64,000 nucleotides of DNA, taken from assembly GCF_900107595.1 (NCBI RefSeq), contig NZ_FNQF01000005.1, positions 186,001-250,000 of the forward strand, in the 5' to 3' direction. Under the pieces are notes generated by a model that was not told the DNA's origin, did no database searches, and was given only the letters and a program-made list of their open reading frames with translations. Every line of letters begins with the position of its first letter. The stretch's first letter is position 1. The position numbers and the translations under genes are program-made. Positions 1-8,761 of the stretch are shown here, piece by piece. Source of the DNA: Psychroflexus halocasei (GTDB taxonomy: Bacteria; Bacteroidota; Bacteroidia; Flavobacteriales; Flavobacteriaceae).

Positions 1-3000
1 AAAATGTTTTGTTGAATTCTAATTTGGAAGCAAAATTCATTAAAGATACCATCATAAACTCTCTAAGCGAAGAAGAGTTTTCTATTGATTTAGAGAATTA
101 TGCTAAAGGACATTTACAAGGTTTTGAAAGTCAGATTAATGATATCCAAATATGGTTTAAGAAAAATAGAAAGGGAGAAGTTACCGTCCGAAAACAAGCA
201 GATAAAGTCATTGACCAATACCGAATATTTAATCATCTCCAAAGAGAAAAAAGTGAACTGGCCAATGATTTAAGTTTACGAATGCAGTTTATAGATCGTG
301 AAAAACCATTATTTCTGTCTGAACTCACTAAAGAAAAGAATGCGCTGGCTGAATGGTTTAAAAAACAAGAAAATCTTAAAAAGACCCAACAAAATAGAGA
401 ACAAAGAATTGTTTCTGAAATAACATACCTCAAAAAAGAATTAGAAAAAGCCGCAGAAAAAGAAACGGACTATCAGCGTCAAAATATTACGAAAATCATT
501 CAACGAGTAGCGAATAAAACAACTTTAGAAAAAGAGCTCAAAGCTCTAGAAGAAGAGCGGAATTTACTTAAATCTGCCTTTGGAGAAATCAATCAAAAGT
601 ATGAGGCTTTAATTACACAAGCGGAAAACCAACACGAAAAATTTGTCAACAGCCAACAATCGGAAATCAATACACTCAAAGCAAATTTCGCAGAACGTAA
701 AAGTGAAGTTTTTGAAACCTATCAAAAATTGATTGATCAAGTAAAAGAAGATCATCAATTGGAAAAAGATAAAGCGGAAAATGAAATCACTGCTTTAATT
801 GACAAGGAACACGGATTAAAAAACAAAAAATCGGAATTAAAACATCAGACTTTTTTCAAAGAGGAAATTGAAGCCTCCAAAATAGAAAGGTTGGCGATTG
901 AAGAAAAACTATCCACAGCAAAAAGTAAGATTCAAAATGCCAAGAATGAAACAGCAACCATTCGCAAAGAATGGGAATTGGAGGAAAAAGAAATTGAGCG
1001 CTCAACAGAAATTAAGATTTCAAAAACGGATAAGAACATTCAAAAAGTAGTTGAAGAAATTGAAAGTATTGAGCGGAAAATCAATCAGAGTAAAGCATCT
1101 TTTTACGGCTGGTTAAATGAAAACATCCCCAATTGGGCAGCATCCATTGGAAAGGTAATTGATGAAGAAAATGTGCTTTTTAATACTGAACTCCACCCGA
1201 AATTAGTCAATGATAACAGCACTTCTTTTTTTGGAGTAGAATTGAATTTGAACACCTTAGAAAATCGTGTAAAAACGGTGTCAGAATACAAGGAAGAAAT
1301 TAAATCTTTAACTATTCAAGCCGAAGATTTACGCAAAGCCTTGCATCAAATTAATAAAGGAAAGGAAGACGATTTGCGTAAACTCAAAATCAAATTCAGA
1401 AAAAAGTTAAATCAACAAAAAGAAATTGTTTCCGACAATGATTATCAAATAAATCAAGCCGAGCAGCAACTGAAAAAGAATGATGTAGAACGAGAGGAAT
1501 GGACTGAAAAATCAAAGTCCGAAAAGAAAAGGAATTTAGAAAAAATTGAAAATGATTTGAATGCTGTTGCTGACCAAAAGCAAAAAGCGAATACACAATT
1601 AGCAAATATTAAACAGAATATAAAACGCAAGATAACGCTTAAAGAAAATGAAAGGAATGCCGAAATATCAACTTTAGAAGAAAACACAACTACTAAAATT
1701 GAATCGATTAAATCTGTTATTTCTTCTAACGAAAAAGAAATAAAACAACGGATTTATGACCTGAAAAAAGATCAAAACCATGAATTAGCAGATAAAGGAG
1801 CCGATACAAAAAGAATTGCTGTCATTGAAAACAAGACTGATTCAATTGAAGAAAAACTTGCTTACATCAAACAACATGAAGCTTTGGTGATTGAATACAA
1901 TAAAGACAAACGTGAAGTTTTTGATAAAGTACCGGAATGGAAAACAAAGCGTTTGAGTTTAGAAAAACAAAAAGATGCAATAGTTCAGGAACATCAAGTT
2001 GAATTAGGAAAACTGGTTGAAAAACTTAATACTCAAGAAGCATTTGTTGCGCAGGTTCAATCAAAAGTTAATGAGTTAGATAGCGACGAAAAGGCTTTTG
2101 AAGAATTTAAAAAGTCTGAAGCTTTTATGCAATTAGAATTTGCTATTGATGAAGTGAAGCAAAGAGAAAAAGACACTAAAACAGGCAATGCAATTATTGC
2201 GGAAATCAAAGACAACTATTACAAAGGAATTGATGTTTTCAAATCTTTACAACAAGCCACCAATGCTTTTAATGGTAATTTTGCACTTAAAAATACCTTT
2301 AGTTTTGATGTACAATTGAATACCGATGATGACTTTTTGAAATTTGCTGAGGAACTCAAAGAATTCATTGAAGAGGATAAGATCCAGGAATATGAAAAAC
2401 GTGTCAATGAACGGTTTGCCCAGATTATTCACCTCATCGGAAGAGAGACTACGGAACTCAATTCCAAAAAGGGAGCTATTGAAAAGGTAATTAAGAAAAT
2501 CAATGATGATTTTACGCAAAAGAATTTTGTGGAAGCTATTAAAGAAATGGAAATCAGAACATTGGAAAGCTCAAATCCGGTCGTTAAGTGGCTCATTAGA
2601 ATTCAAGAATTTAACGATGAAAATAATCTACTTTTAGGAGAAACAAGTTTATTCACTTCGGTAGATAGCCATTCAAAAAACCACAAAGCTGTGGACTTAC
2701 TCAAAGAGTTGGTAAAAGCCATTGAACGCTATAAAAGTAAAACCTTAACATTATCAGAATCTTTTGATTTGCAATTTAGAATTGTTGAAAATGACAATGA
2801 TTCAGGCTGGGTCGAAAAACTCTCCAATGTGGGAAGCGAAGGAACAGACGTGCTGGTAAAAGCGATGATTAATATCCTACTTTTAAATGTTTTTAAAGAC
2901 AGTGCATCAAAGAAATTTAAGGACTTTAAATTGCATTGCATGATGGATGAGATTGGAAGACTTCACCCTAATAATGTGAAAGGAATTTTAAGATTTGCCA

Positions 3001-3164
3001 ATGAGCGGAATATATTGCTGATCAATGGCTCGCCGACCAGTCAAAACGCAACGGATTATAAATACACATACAAATTGGCCAAAGAACAATCAAAATCGGA
3101 TGCTAAAAAGTATTTTACTCGGATTAATAGATTGGTGAAAATGCATGCAAAAGTTAAGAAGTGA
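1..3164 (+). CDS. SMC-like coiled-coil ATPase, JetC/MksB-like (5' end outside window)
   Basis: The frame is open from the first base to the stop at 3164, giving at least 1,051 residues; the N-terminal ATPase lobe with the Walker A motif must lie to the left. Most of the visible protein (about residues 20-700, counted from the TTG at 9) is Lys/Glu-rich coiled coil. It is broken near 360-430 by a non-coiled segment (FYGWLNENIPNW, FFGVELNL) that may be the hinge. The C-terminal head has an ABC-signature-like stretch, LSNVGSEGTD (about 938-947), and a Walker B motif, HCMMDE (D about 980). This architecture and a stop codon overlapping a Toprim-domain gene match the ATPase and nuclease subunits of Wadjet/MksBEFG condensins, which cleave circular plasmid DNA. 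I infer a JetC/MksB-like role. A different SMC/Rad50-like defence ATPase is the main alternative. Confidence 0.72.
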   Translation, partial: NVLLNSNLEAKFIKDTIINSLSEEEFSIDLENYAKGHLQGFESQINDIQIWFKKNRKGEVTVRKQADKVIDQYRIFNHLQREKSELANDLSLRMQFIDREKPLFLSELTKEKNALAEWFKKQENLKKTQQNREQRIVSEITYLKKELEKAAEKETDYQRQNITKIIQRVANKTTLEKELKALEEERNLLKSAFGEINQKYEALITQAENQHEKFVNSQQSEINTLKANFAERKSEVFETYQKLIDQVKEDHQLEKDKAENEITALIDKEHGLKNKKSELKHQTFFKEEIEASKIERLAIEEKLSTAKSKIQNAKNETATIRKEWELEEKEIERSTEIKISKTDKNIQKVVEEIESIERKINQSKASFYGWLNENIPNWAASIGKVIDEENVLFNTELHPKLVNDNSTSFFGVELNLNTLENRVKTVSEYKEEIKSLTIQAEDLRKALHQINKGKEDDLRKLKIKFRKKLNQQKEIVSDNDYQINQAEQQLKKNDVEREEWTEKSKSEKKRNLEKIENDLNAVADQKQKANTQLANIKQNIKRKITLKENERNAEISTLEENTTTKIESIKSVISSNEKEIKQRIYDLKKDQNHELADKGADTKRIAVIENKTDSIEEKLAYIKQHEALVIEYNKDKREVFDKVPEWKTKRLSLEKQKDAIVQEHQVELGKLVEKLNTQEAFVAQVQSKVNELDSDEKAFEEFKKSEAFMQLEFAIDEVKQREKDTKTGNAIIAEIKDNYYKGIDVFKSLQQATNAFNGNFALKNTFSFDVQLNTDDDFLKFAEELKEFIEEDKIQEYEKRVNERFAQIIHLIGRETTELNSKKGAIEKVIKKINDDFTQKNFVEAIKEMEIRTLESSNPVVKWLIRIQEFNDENNLLLGETSLFTSVDSHSKNHKAVDLLKELVKAIERYKSKTLTLSESFDLQFRIVENDNDSGWVEKLSNVGSEGTDVLVKAMINILLLNVFKDSASKKFKDFKLHCMMDEIGRLHPNNVKGILRFANERNILLINGSPTSQNATDYKYTYKLAKEQSKSDAKKYFTRINRLVKMHAKVKK

Positions 3165-4018
3165 TGAAATTAACCCTAAGAATAGCAAAAATACTTGTTC
3201 AACTCATTGATGGAGATTCCATTCCGGCAAGCTCAGCAAAGAGTAAATTGATTGATGAACTCGTTTTTGAGAATATTCTCTTACGCAAAGGAAAACATCG
3301 CAAGACCATAGAACTGCTTGATGAAACTGCATTGCACTTTTATTTAGCAAATCAATTGCAAATTAATAGTATTGAGGATTACATTTCAGCTTTGGAAAAT
3401 GAAAATTCGTCCCGTGCTGATTTTGTCAAGATTACCTCTGATTCAAAAGACTCAAAAGAAAGAGTGTTTAAAGGCTTTTTAATTAATAGTTATGAGACGA
3501 TTAAAGCAACTATAAATCACAAAGAGTTTATCATCCAACCGCAAGAGGGCAGTTTCATTTTTATTTCAGATTATGAAAACTTTAAAATCCCCGAGGAAGT
3601 CACTGTTATTGGTGTTGAAAACGCCATGAATTTTAATCAAATTAGAGAACAGCAATATTTGTTTGCTGATCTTACACCACTTTTTGTTTCTCGTTATCCG
3701 CAAAACCAAAACAAGGATTTTATCAAGTGGATAAACTCTATTCCAAACAATTATCTCCATTTTGGTGATTTTGACCTCGCTGGAATTGGGATTTATCTCA
3801 ATGAGTATAAAAAGCATTTAGGAGAAAAAGCTTCATTTTTTATTCCTGAACAAATCGACGAATTCATTCGAAGTCATGGAAATAGAAAAAGGTTTGATCT
3901 TCAAAAACAGAATTTCAAATTGAAAGAAATTGCAGAAGAGGAGCTGCTAGCGTTGATAGAGATAATTCAACAAGAGCAAAAGGGCTTGGATCAGGAGTTT
4001 TTTATTGGTGAAATATAA
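3164..4018 (+). CDS. Toprim-domain nuclease, JetD/MksG-like
   Basis: A protein of 284 residues. The N-terminal half looks like a winged-helix DNA-binding region. The C-terminal half carries the Toprim signature of topoisomerase VI/Spo11-type metal enzymes: a conserved Glu in GVENAMN (E152), and 45-50 residues later HFGDFDLAG with D202 and D204. JetD/MksG subunits of Wadjet systems have this winged-helix plus Toprim layout and act as the metal-dependent nuclease that cuts plasmid DNA extruded by the SMC-like motor. The ATG overlaps the TGA of the ATPase gene by one base, so the two are translationally coupled; a GTG three bases upstream is an alternative start. It is shorter than typical JetD proteins of roughly 400 residues. 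Fold assignment is strong and the exact system subtype is not settled. Confidence 0.72.
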   Translation: MKLTLRIAKILVQLIDGDSIPASSAKSKLIDELVFENILLRKGKHRKTIELLDETALHFYLANQLQINSIEDYISALENENSSRADFVKITSDSKDSKERVFKGFLINSYETIKATINHKEFIIQPQEGSFIFISDYENFKIPEEVTVIGVENAMNFNQIREQQYLFADLTPLFVSRYPQNQNKDFIKWINSIPNNYLHFGDFDLAGIGIYLNEYKKHLGEKASFFIPEQIDEFIRSHGNRKRFDLQKQNFKLKEIAEEELLALIEIIQQEQKGLDQEFFIGEI

Positions 4019-4042
4019 TCTTTAAAACATGACTTTAAACTA

Positions 4043-4570
4043 GTGCAAATATTGATTGAAACCCAAAGACTAATTTTTAAACAAATAACACATCAGGATT
4101 TAGATGCTTTATTAAAAATTTATCAGTCTCCTGAAAACATGAAATTGGTGCCCAATGCCAAATTTGATTGGAATAAAGAAAAACTATGGAAAAAGTACGA
4201 GCGTTTAAACCAAAACTATAAAAATGGATTTGGTATTTATACGATTCTCAAAAAAGAAGATGAATCCATCATAGGTGAGGCAGGTTTATATAATTCATTT
4301 GACGATGAAAAACATTTAGAATTAGGTTATATTCTTGATCATCAATACTGGAATAAAGCTTATGGTGCAGAAATTTGTCAAGCACTTATCAAGTATGCTT
4401 TTGAGAAACTAAAAGTTGAAAAACTAACAGCAAGAATGATAAAAGATAACATCGGTTCTAAACGTGTTTCTGAAAAATGTGGAATGAGATTTTTTAAAGA
4501 AGGGATTTCAGAAAACGGTTATCCGTTTTTACAATATGAAATAAAGTATAATTCACATAAAAGCGAATGA
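4043..4570 (+). CDS. GNAT-family N-acetyltransferase, RimJ/RimL type
   Basis: A protein of 175 residues beginning with the ETQRLIFKQIT pattern typical of RimJ/RimL-like GNAT enzymes. It has the acetyl-CoA-binding region around QYWNKAYGAE and the late NIGSKRVSEKCGM segment common to this subgroup. Such enzymes transfer acetyl from acetyl-CoA to an amine, often a protein N-terminus, ribosomal protein or small-molecule amine; the substrate cannot be read from sequence. The frame has no upstream ATG, so a GTG start at 4043 is used; TTG at 4052 is possible. It sits 24 bases after the Toprim gene and before the thrS promoter, so it could be read as the last gene of the upstream unit. Confidence 0.8.
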   Translation: MQILIETQRLIFKQITHQDLDALLKIYQSPENMKLVPNAKFDWNKEKLWKKYERLNQNYKNGFGIYTILKKEDESIIGEAGLYNSFDDEKHLELGYILDHQYWNKAYGAEICQALIKYAFEKLKVEKLTARMIKDNIGSKRVSEKCGMRFFKEGISENGYPFLQYEIKYNSHKSE

Positions 4571-4577
4571 AATTTCA

Positions 4578-4608
4578 TTTGCCTACAATTATTAACTCAG
4601 TATCTTTG
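4578..4608 (+). promoter_or_regulatory. Bacteroidetes-type promoter for thrS operon
   Basis: TTTG at 4578-4581, a 19 bp spacer, then TATCTTTG at 4601-4608. This fits the Bacteroidetes primary sigma factor consensus (-33 TTTG, 19-21 bp, -7 TAnnTTTG) exactly. The thrS start codon lies 17 bases past the -7 element, so the leader is short. Confidence 0.75.
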
Positions 4609-4625
4609 CAGCAAAGATTTTATAA

Positions 4626-6572
4626 ATGATAAACATAACATTACCAGACGGAAGCGTTAAGCAATACGAAAGCGGGTCAACACCTATGGATGTTGCTCAA
4701 AGTATCAGCGCAGGTTTAGCAAGACAGGTTATTTCTGCCAAATTTAATGGAGAAACAGTAGAAACCACAACCGCTTTAACCACCGATGGTGATTTGATTT
4801 TGTTGACATTTAGAGATGATGCAGGGAAGCAAGCTTTTTGGCATTCAACTTCACACGTGATGGCGCAAGCTATTCAGGAACTTTATCCTGGTGTTAAATT
4901 AACAATTGGTCCTTCAATTGAAAATGGATTTTATTACGATATTGATTTTGGTGATCAAAAAGTCTCAGAAAATGATTTTCCTGAAATTGAGAAACGCATA
5001 CTTGAAATAGCGAGAGGTAAGCATGAATTTAAAATGCGAAGCGTCTCAAAACAAGATGCTTTAGATTTTTATAAATCTGAAAATAATAAATTTAAAGTTG
5101 AACTCATTGAAAACCTTGAAGATGGTGAAATCACTTTCTGTGATCACGATTCTTTTACAGATTTATGTCGCGGTGGTCATATTCCAAACACAGGTTTTAT
5201 AAAAGCTGTTAAGTTGATGAGTACAGCTGGTGCTTATTGGCGTGGTGATGAAAATAACGATCAGCTCACACGAGTTTATGGTATTTCATTCCCAAAACAA
5301 AAAGAACTTAAAGAATATTTAGCACTTTTAGAAGAAGCTAAAAAACGCGACCACAGAAAACTGGGAAAAGAATTAGGGCTTTTTACTTTTTCACAAAAAG
5401 TTGGTCAAGGTTTACCTTTATGGTTGCCAAAAGGTGCAGCCTTGCGTAACCGTCTTGAAAACTTCATGAAAGATGCGCAAGAAGAAGCAGGTTACGAGCC
5501 TGTTGTAACACCTCATATTGGTCATAAAGAACTTTACGAAACTTCAGGTCATTATGCCAAATATGGAGAAGATAGTTTTCAGCCAATAAAAACACCAAAC
5601 GAAGGAGAGGAGTATTTGTTGAAGCCGATGAATTGTCCGCATCACTGTGAGATTTTTAATTCTGAAGCTTGGAGTTACCGTGATTTGCCAAAGCGTTTTG
5701 CAGAATTTGGTACAGTTTACCGATACGAGCAAAGTGGAGAATTACATGGATTAACGCGTGTGCGTGGATTTACGCAAGACGATGCGCATATTTTCTGTAC
5801 GGCTGATCAGTTGGATGATGAATTTAAAAAAGTAATTGATCTTGTACTTTATGTCTTTGGGTCCTTAGGTTTTGAAGATTTTACAGCGCAAGTGTCATTA
5901 AGAGATCCTGAAGACAAAACAAAATACATCGGTAGTGATGAGAATTGGAAAAAAGCTGAACAGGCTATCCTTAACGCTGCCAAAGAAAAAGGTTTAAACT
6001 ATGTTGTTGAAACAGGCGAAGCTGCTTTTTATGGCCCTAAACTAGACTTTATGGTTAAAGATGCTTTAGGTCGTCAATGGCAGTTAGGGACGATTCAAGT
6101 TGATTATAATTTGCCCGAACGTTTTGAACTTGAGTACAAAGGAAACGACAACGAAATGCACAGACCTGTTATGATCCACAGAGCGCCATTCGGAAGTATG
6201 GAGCGTTTTGTTGCGATTTTGCTCGAGCATACAGCTGGTAGTTTTCCATTATGGTTAATGCCAAAACAAGCTATCATTCTCTCAATCAGTGAGAAATATG
6301 AAAAATATTCTAAAAAAGTTTTAAGTTTACTTAAAAATCACGAAATTCGCGCCGATGTCGATCACAGAGGTGAGACAATGGGGAAGAAAATTCGTGAAGC
6401 AGAAATGAATAAAATCCCATACATGTTGATTATAGGCGAGAAAGAAGCTGAAAATAATCAAATTTCTGTGAGAAAACATGGGGGAGAAGATTTAGGAGCC
6501 ATGTCTGTTGAGGACTTTGCTAAAATCATTCAAACCGAGATTGATAAGAATTTAAAAACATTTGAAGTTTAA
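4626..6572 (+). CDS. thrS: Threonyl-tRNA synthetase
   Basis: Charges tRNA-Thr with threonine in the cytoplasm. At 648 residues it is full length. It has an N-terminal TGS domain (about 1-62), the editing domain with [10 protein letters not shown] (about 73-77) and CRGGH, and a class II catalytic core. The core includes zinc-ligand Cys in MNCPHHCE (about 338), motif 2 around [26 protein letters not shown] and motif 3 around [13 protein letters not shown]-terminal anticodon-binding domain follows. It leads the classic thrS-infC-rpmI-rplT translation cluster. The ATG follows a strong Bacteroidetes promoter closely. Confidence 0.98.
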   Translation: MINITLPDGSVKQYESGSTPMDVAQSISAGLARQVISAKFNGETVETTTALTTDGDLILLTFRDDAGKQAFWHSTSHVMAQAIQELYPGVKLTIGPSIENGFYYDIDFGDQKVSENDFPEIEKRILEIARGKHEFKMRSVSKQDALDFYKSENNKFKVELIENLEDGEITFCDHDSFTDLCRGGHIPNTGFIKAVKLMSTAGAYWRGDENNDQLTRVYGISFPKQKELKEYLALLEEAKKRDHRKLGKELGLFTFSQKVGQGLPLWLPKGAALRNRLENFMKDAQEEAGYEPVVTPHIGHKELYETSGHYAKYGEDSFQPIKTPNEGEEYLLKPMNCPHHCEIFNSEAWSYRDLPKRFAEFGTVYRYEQSGELHGLTRVRGFTQDDAHIFCTADQLDDEFKKVIDLVLYVFGSLGFEDFTAQVSLRDPEDKTKYIGSDENWKKAEQAILNAAKEKGLNYVVETGEAAFYGPKLDFMVKDALGRQWQLGTIQVDYNLPERFELEYKGNDNEMHRPVMIHRAPFGSMERFVAILLEHTAGSFPLWLMPKQAIILSISEKYEKYSKKVLSLLKNHEIRADVDHRGETMGKKIREAEMNKIPYMLIIGEKEAENNQISVRKHGGEDLGAMSVEDFAKIIQTEIDKNLKTFEV

Positions 6573-6585
6573 TAATTAAAAATTT

Positions 6586-7158
6586 ATAGCCATAGCATTA
6601 AGAAGAAAAAGAAATAACAGAGGTCCACAGAGGAAAAAAGAAAATCCTCATAAGATTAACAAGGAAATTAAAGCGCCAAATGTTCGTGTGGTGGGAGAAA
6701 ACGTAGAAGTCAAAATCTACGATATCAAAGAAGCCTTGGCGATTGCTGATAAGCAAGATTTGGATTTAGTTGAAATTTCACCTAAAGCTGATCCGCCTGT
6801 TTGTAAGGTGATGGACTATAAGAAGTTTTTGTACGAACAAAAGAAACGCGAAAAAGCGATCAAACAAAAAGCTTCAAAAGTTGTCGTGAAAGAAATCAGA
6901 TTTGGACCAAATACTGACGATCACGATTACGAATTCAAAAAGAAAAATGCAGAGAAGTTTTTAAAAGAAGGCGCAAAGCTCAAGGCTTATGTTTTCTTTA
7001 AAGGACGTTCGATTGTGTTTAAAGATAAAGGTCAGATTTTGCTTTTACGTCTTGCTCAAGATTTAGAGGAGATCGCAAAAGTAGAACAAATGCCTAAGTT
7101 AGAAGGTAAGCGTATGATTATGATGCTTGCGCCATCTACCACAAAAACGAAAAAGTAA
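6586..7158 (+). CDS. infC: Translation initiation factor IF-3 (non-canonical ATA start)
   Basis: Binds the 30S subunit, prevents premature 50S joining and proofreads initiator tRNA. The C-terminal part carries standard IF-3 motifs ([26 protein letters not shown]). The first in-frame GTG is at 6688, but coding with typical IF-3 N-terminal character ([20 protein letters not shown]) continues upstream to 6580, where a stop precedes it at 6577-6579. That stretch has no ATG, GTG or TTG. The likely start is therefore ATA at 6586 (or ATA at 6592), giving 190 (or 188) residues. Rare start codons are known for infC in other bacteria, where IF-3 discriminates against them and so represses itself. The operon continues into rpmI and rplT. 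Confidence 0.9.
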   Translation: MAIALRRKRNNRGPQRKKENPHKINKEIKAPNVRVVGENVEVKIYDIKEALAIADKQDLDLVEISPKADPPVCKVMDYKKFLYEQKKREKAIKQKASKVVVKEIRFGPNTDDHDYEFKKKNAEKFLKEGAKLKAYVFFKGRSIVFKDKGQILLLRLAQDLEEIAKVEQMPKLEGKRMIMMLAPSTTKTKK

Positions 7159-7191
7159 GTTACGATTTAATATATAAATACAAGGATACAG

Positions 7192-7389
7192 ATGCCTAAA
7201 ATGAAAACAAAGTCGAGTGCTAAAAAGCGTTTTAAATTAACTGCTAGCGGTAAAATTAAGCGTAAACATGCATTCAAGAGTCATATTCTGACTAAAAAAT
7301 CAAAGAAGCGTAAATTAAAATTAACGCACAGTGGATTAGTTCACAAATCAGATGAAGACAGTATTAAAACACAATTACGTTTAAAGTAA
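7192..7389 (+). CDS. rpmI: 50S ribosomal protein L35
   Basis: A very basic protein of 65 residues starting [14 protein letters not shown], the conserved L35 opening, with [21 protein letters not shown] in the middle. It is a structural protein of the large subunit. It lies 33 bases after infC and 94 bases before rplT in the usual infC-rpmI-rplT order. The length is normal for the family. Confidence 0.97.
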   Translation: MPKMKTKSSAKKRFKLTASGKIKRKHAFKSHILTKKSKKRKLKLTHSGLVHKSDEDSIKTQLRLK

Positions 7390-7430
7390 TTCGTTTTTTA
7401 ATCGGTTTTTAATTATTAATTAAACCATGG

Positions 7431-7465
7431 AGTTGGGCTCAAAATGATTTAACAATCTGCCCACT
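7431..7465 (+). promoter_or_regulatory. Possible hairpin in the rpmI-rplT spacer
   Basis: AGTTGGGC (7431-7438) can pair with GCCCACT (7459-7465) with one bulged T, in the 94-base spacer before rplT. There is no T-run after it, so it is not a standard terminator. In some other bacteria L20 represses its own operon by binding leader RNA; a similar role here is only a guess. Confidence 0.25.
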
Positions 7466-7483
7466 ACAAAAAAACATTAAATT

Positions 7484-7828
7484 ATGCCTAGATCAACAAA
7501 CTCAGTCGCGTCAAGAGCGAGACGTAAAAAAATAATGAAGCAAGCTAAAGGTTATTACGGTGTTCGTAAAAACGTTTGGACAAGTGCTAAAAATGCAGTC
7601 GAAAAAGCAATGTTATATGCTTATAGAGACCGCAAAAACAAGAAAAGAAATTTCAGATCATTATGGATCGTGAGAATTAATGCTGCTGCAAGATTGCACG
7701 GTATGTCTTACTCACAATTTATGGGGAAAATGAAGAAAAGCAATATTGAATTGAACCGTAAGGTTCTTGCAGATTTAGCTATAAACAACCCTGAAGCTTT
7801 CAAAGCTGTCATTGATCAAGTGAAATAA
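7484..7828 (+). CDS. rplT: 50S ribosomal protein L20
   Basis: A basic protein of 114 residues starting [26 protein letters not shown], followed by [13 protein letters not shown] and [23 protein letters not shown], all signature L20 segments. It binds 23S rRNA early in 50S assembly and in some bacteria also represses its own operon. It is the last gene of the thrS cluster and is followed by a strong terminator. Confidence 0.98.
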   Translation: MPRSTNSVASRARRKKIMKQAKGYYGVRKNVWTSAKNAVEKAMLYAYRDRKNKKRNFRSLWIVRINAAARLHGMSYSQFMGKMKKSNIELNRKVLADLAINNPEAFKAVIDQVK

Positions 7829-7863
7829 ATTTCTAACCATATTTTATTTCGTAACTTATTCTT

Positions 7864-7892
7864 AAGCCTGATTTTTATAATCAGGCTTTTTT
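7864..7892 (+). terminator. Rho-independent terminator of thrS-infC-rpmI-rplT
   Basis: A perfect 9 bp stem, AAGCCTGAT (7864-7872) with ATCAGGCTT (7880-7888), a 7-base loop and a T-run to 7892. It lies 36 bases after rplT. Confidence 0.9.
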
Positions 7893-7910
7893 ATATCTTT
7901 ATTTATAAAA

Positions 7911-8690
7911 ATGCTAAAGTTAAAAGATCAGCTTGGTCGTTCTCTTCACTTTTCTTCTTTACCAAAACGTATTATTTCTCTTGTCCCGAGTTTAACAGAA
8001 TTACTTGTTGATGTCGGACTTCATAAAGAGTTAGTCGGTGTGACTAAGTTTTGCGTTCATCCTGAAGATATCAGAACCAGAGCAAAGATTGTTGGTGGTA
8101 CAAAGCAAGTTAAGCTTCATTATATTGATCAACTCAAGCCTGATTTGATTATTTGTAGCAAGGAAGAAAACACACCCGAAATCGTTGCAGAGCTTGAAAA
8201 AAAGTACAATGTTTATGTGTCAGATATTAATACTTTGGATGATGCATATTCTTTTTTTGATGATTTAGGTGAAATGTGTAATTGCTCAGAAACTACATCA
8301 GAATTAGTTCATAATATTAAATTTGAATTAACACGTTATAAAAAGAAAACAAAAGATTTACCTAAATTGAAAATCACTTATTTCATTTGGAGAGAACCTT
8401 GGATGTTGGTTGGAGGCCAAACTTTTATACAGCATTTGTTTGAACAACTAGGTTTTATAAATGTTTATGCTGATCAAGAGAGATATCCTGAAATTGAATT
8501 GTCAGATTTAAAAGAAGCAGATTATTATTTTCTTTCCACTGAACCTTTTCCTTTTAAAGAAAAGCATAAATCAGAGTTGCCAGTCGATGCATCAAAAATA
8601 AAAATTGTTGATGGTGAGTATTTTAGCTGGTATGGCTCAAGATTGCTAAAAGCATTTAGATATTTTGAAAAATTACGAACAAATCTCTAA
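7911..8690 (+). CDS. BtuF/FepB-fold helical-backbone metal receptor-like protein without signal peptide
   Basis: A protein of 259 residues with the class III periplasmic-binding-protein pattern. It opens with KRIISLVPSLTELLVDVG and continues with a GVTKFCVHPEDIR stretch and KPDLIICSKEENTPE, with IWREPWMLVGGQTFIQHLFEQLG in the second lobe. Relatives bind vitamin B12 or ferric siderophores for ABC import. No signal peptide or lipobox is visible, because the binding-domain motif begins within the first 20 residues. No permease or ATPase is adjacent. It may therefore be a cytoplasmic ligand-binding relative rather than a transporter component. The ligand is unknown. Confidence 0.75.
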   Translation: MLKLKDQLGRSLHFSSLPKRIISLVPSLTELLVDVGLHKELVGVTKFCVHPEDIRTRAKIVGGTKQVKLHYIDQLKPDLIICSKEENTPEIVAELEKKYNVYVSDINTLDDAYSFFDDLGEMCNCSETTSELVHNIKFELTRYKKKTKDLPKLKITYFIWREPWMLVGGQTFIQHLFEQLGFINVYADQERYPEIELSDLKEADYYFLSTEPFPFKEKHKSELPVDASKIKIVDGEYFSWYGSRLLKAFRYFEKLRTNL

Positions 8691-8737
8691 AAATTCATAA
8701 TTTTTTAAATTGTAAGATTGTATAAGTATTATAAGTT

Positions 8738-8745
8738 TATATTTG
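8738..8745 (+). promoter_or_regulatory. Bacteroidetes -7 element before alpha/beta hydrolase
   Basis: TATATTTG fits TAnnTTTG and lies 16 bases before the TTG start codon of the hydrolase. The -33 box is unclear; a TTG at 8718-8720 gives a 17 bp spacer. It supports a short leader and hence the downstream TTG start. Confidence 0.5.
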
Positions 8746-8761
8746 CGAAAAAACCTATAGC

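Noticed and set aside
1-4018. Complete four-gene Wadjet locus
   Set aside because: Only the ATPase C-terminal part and the nuclease are in the window; the accessory subunits cannot be seen, so completeness is not claimed.
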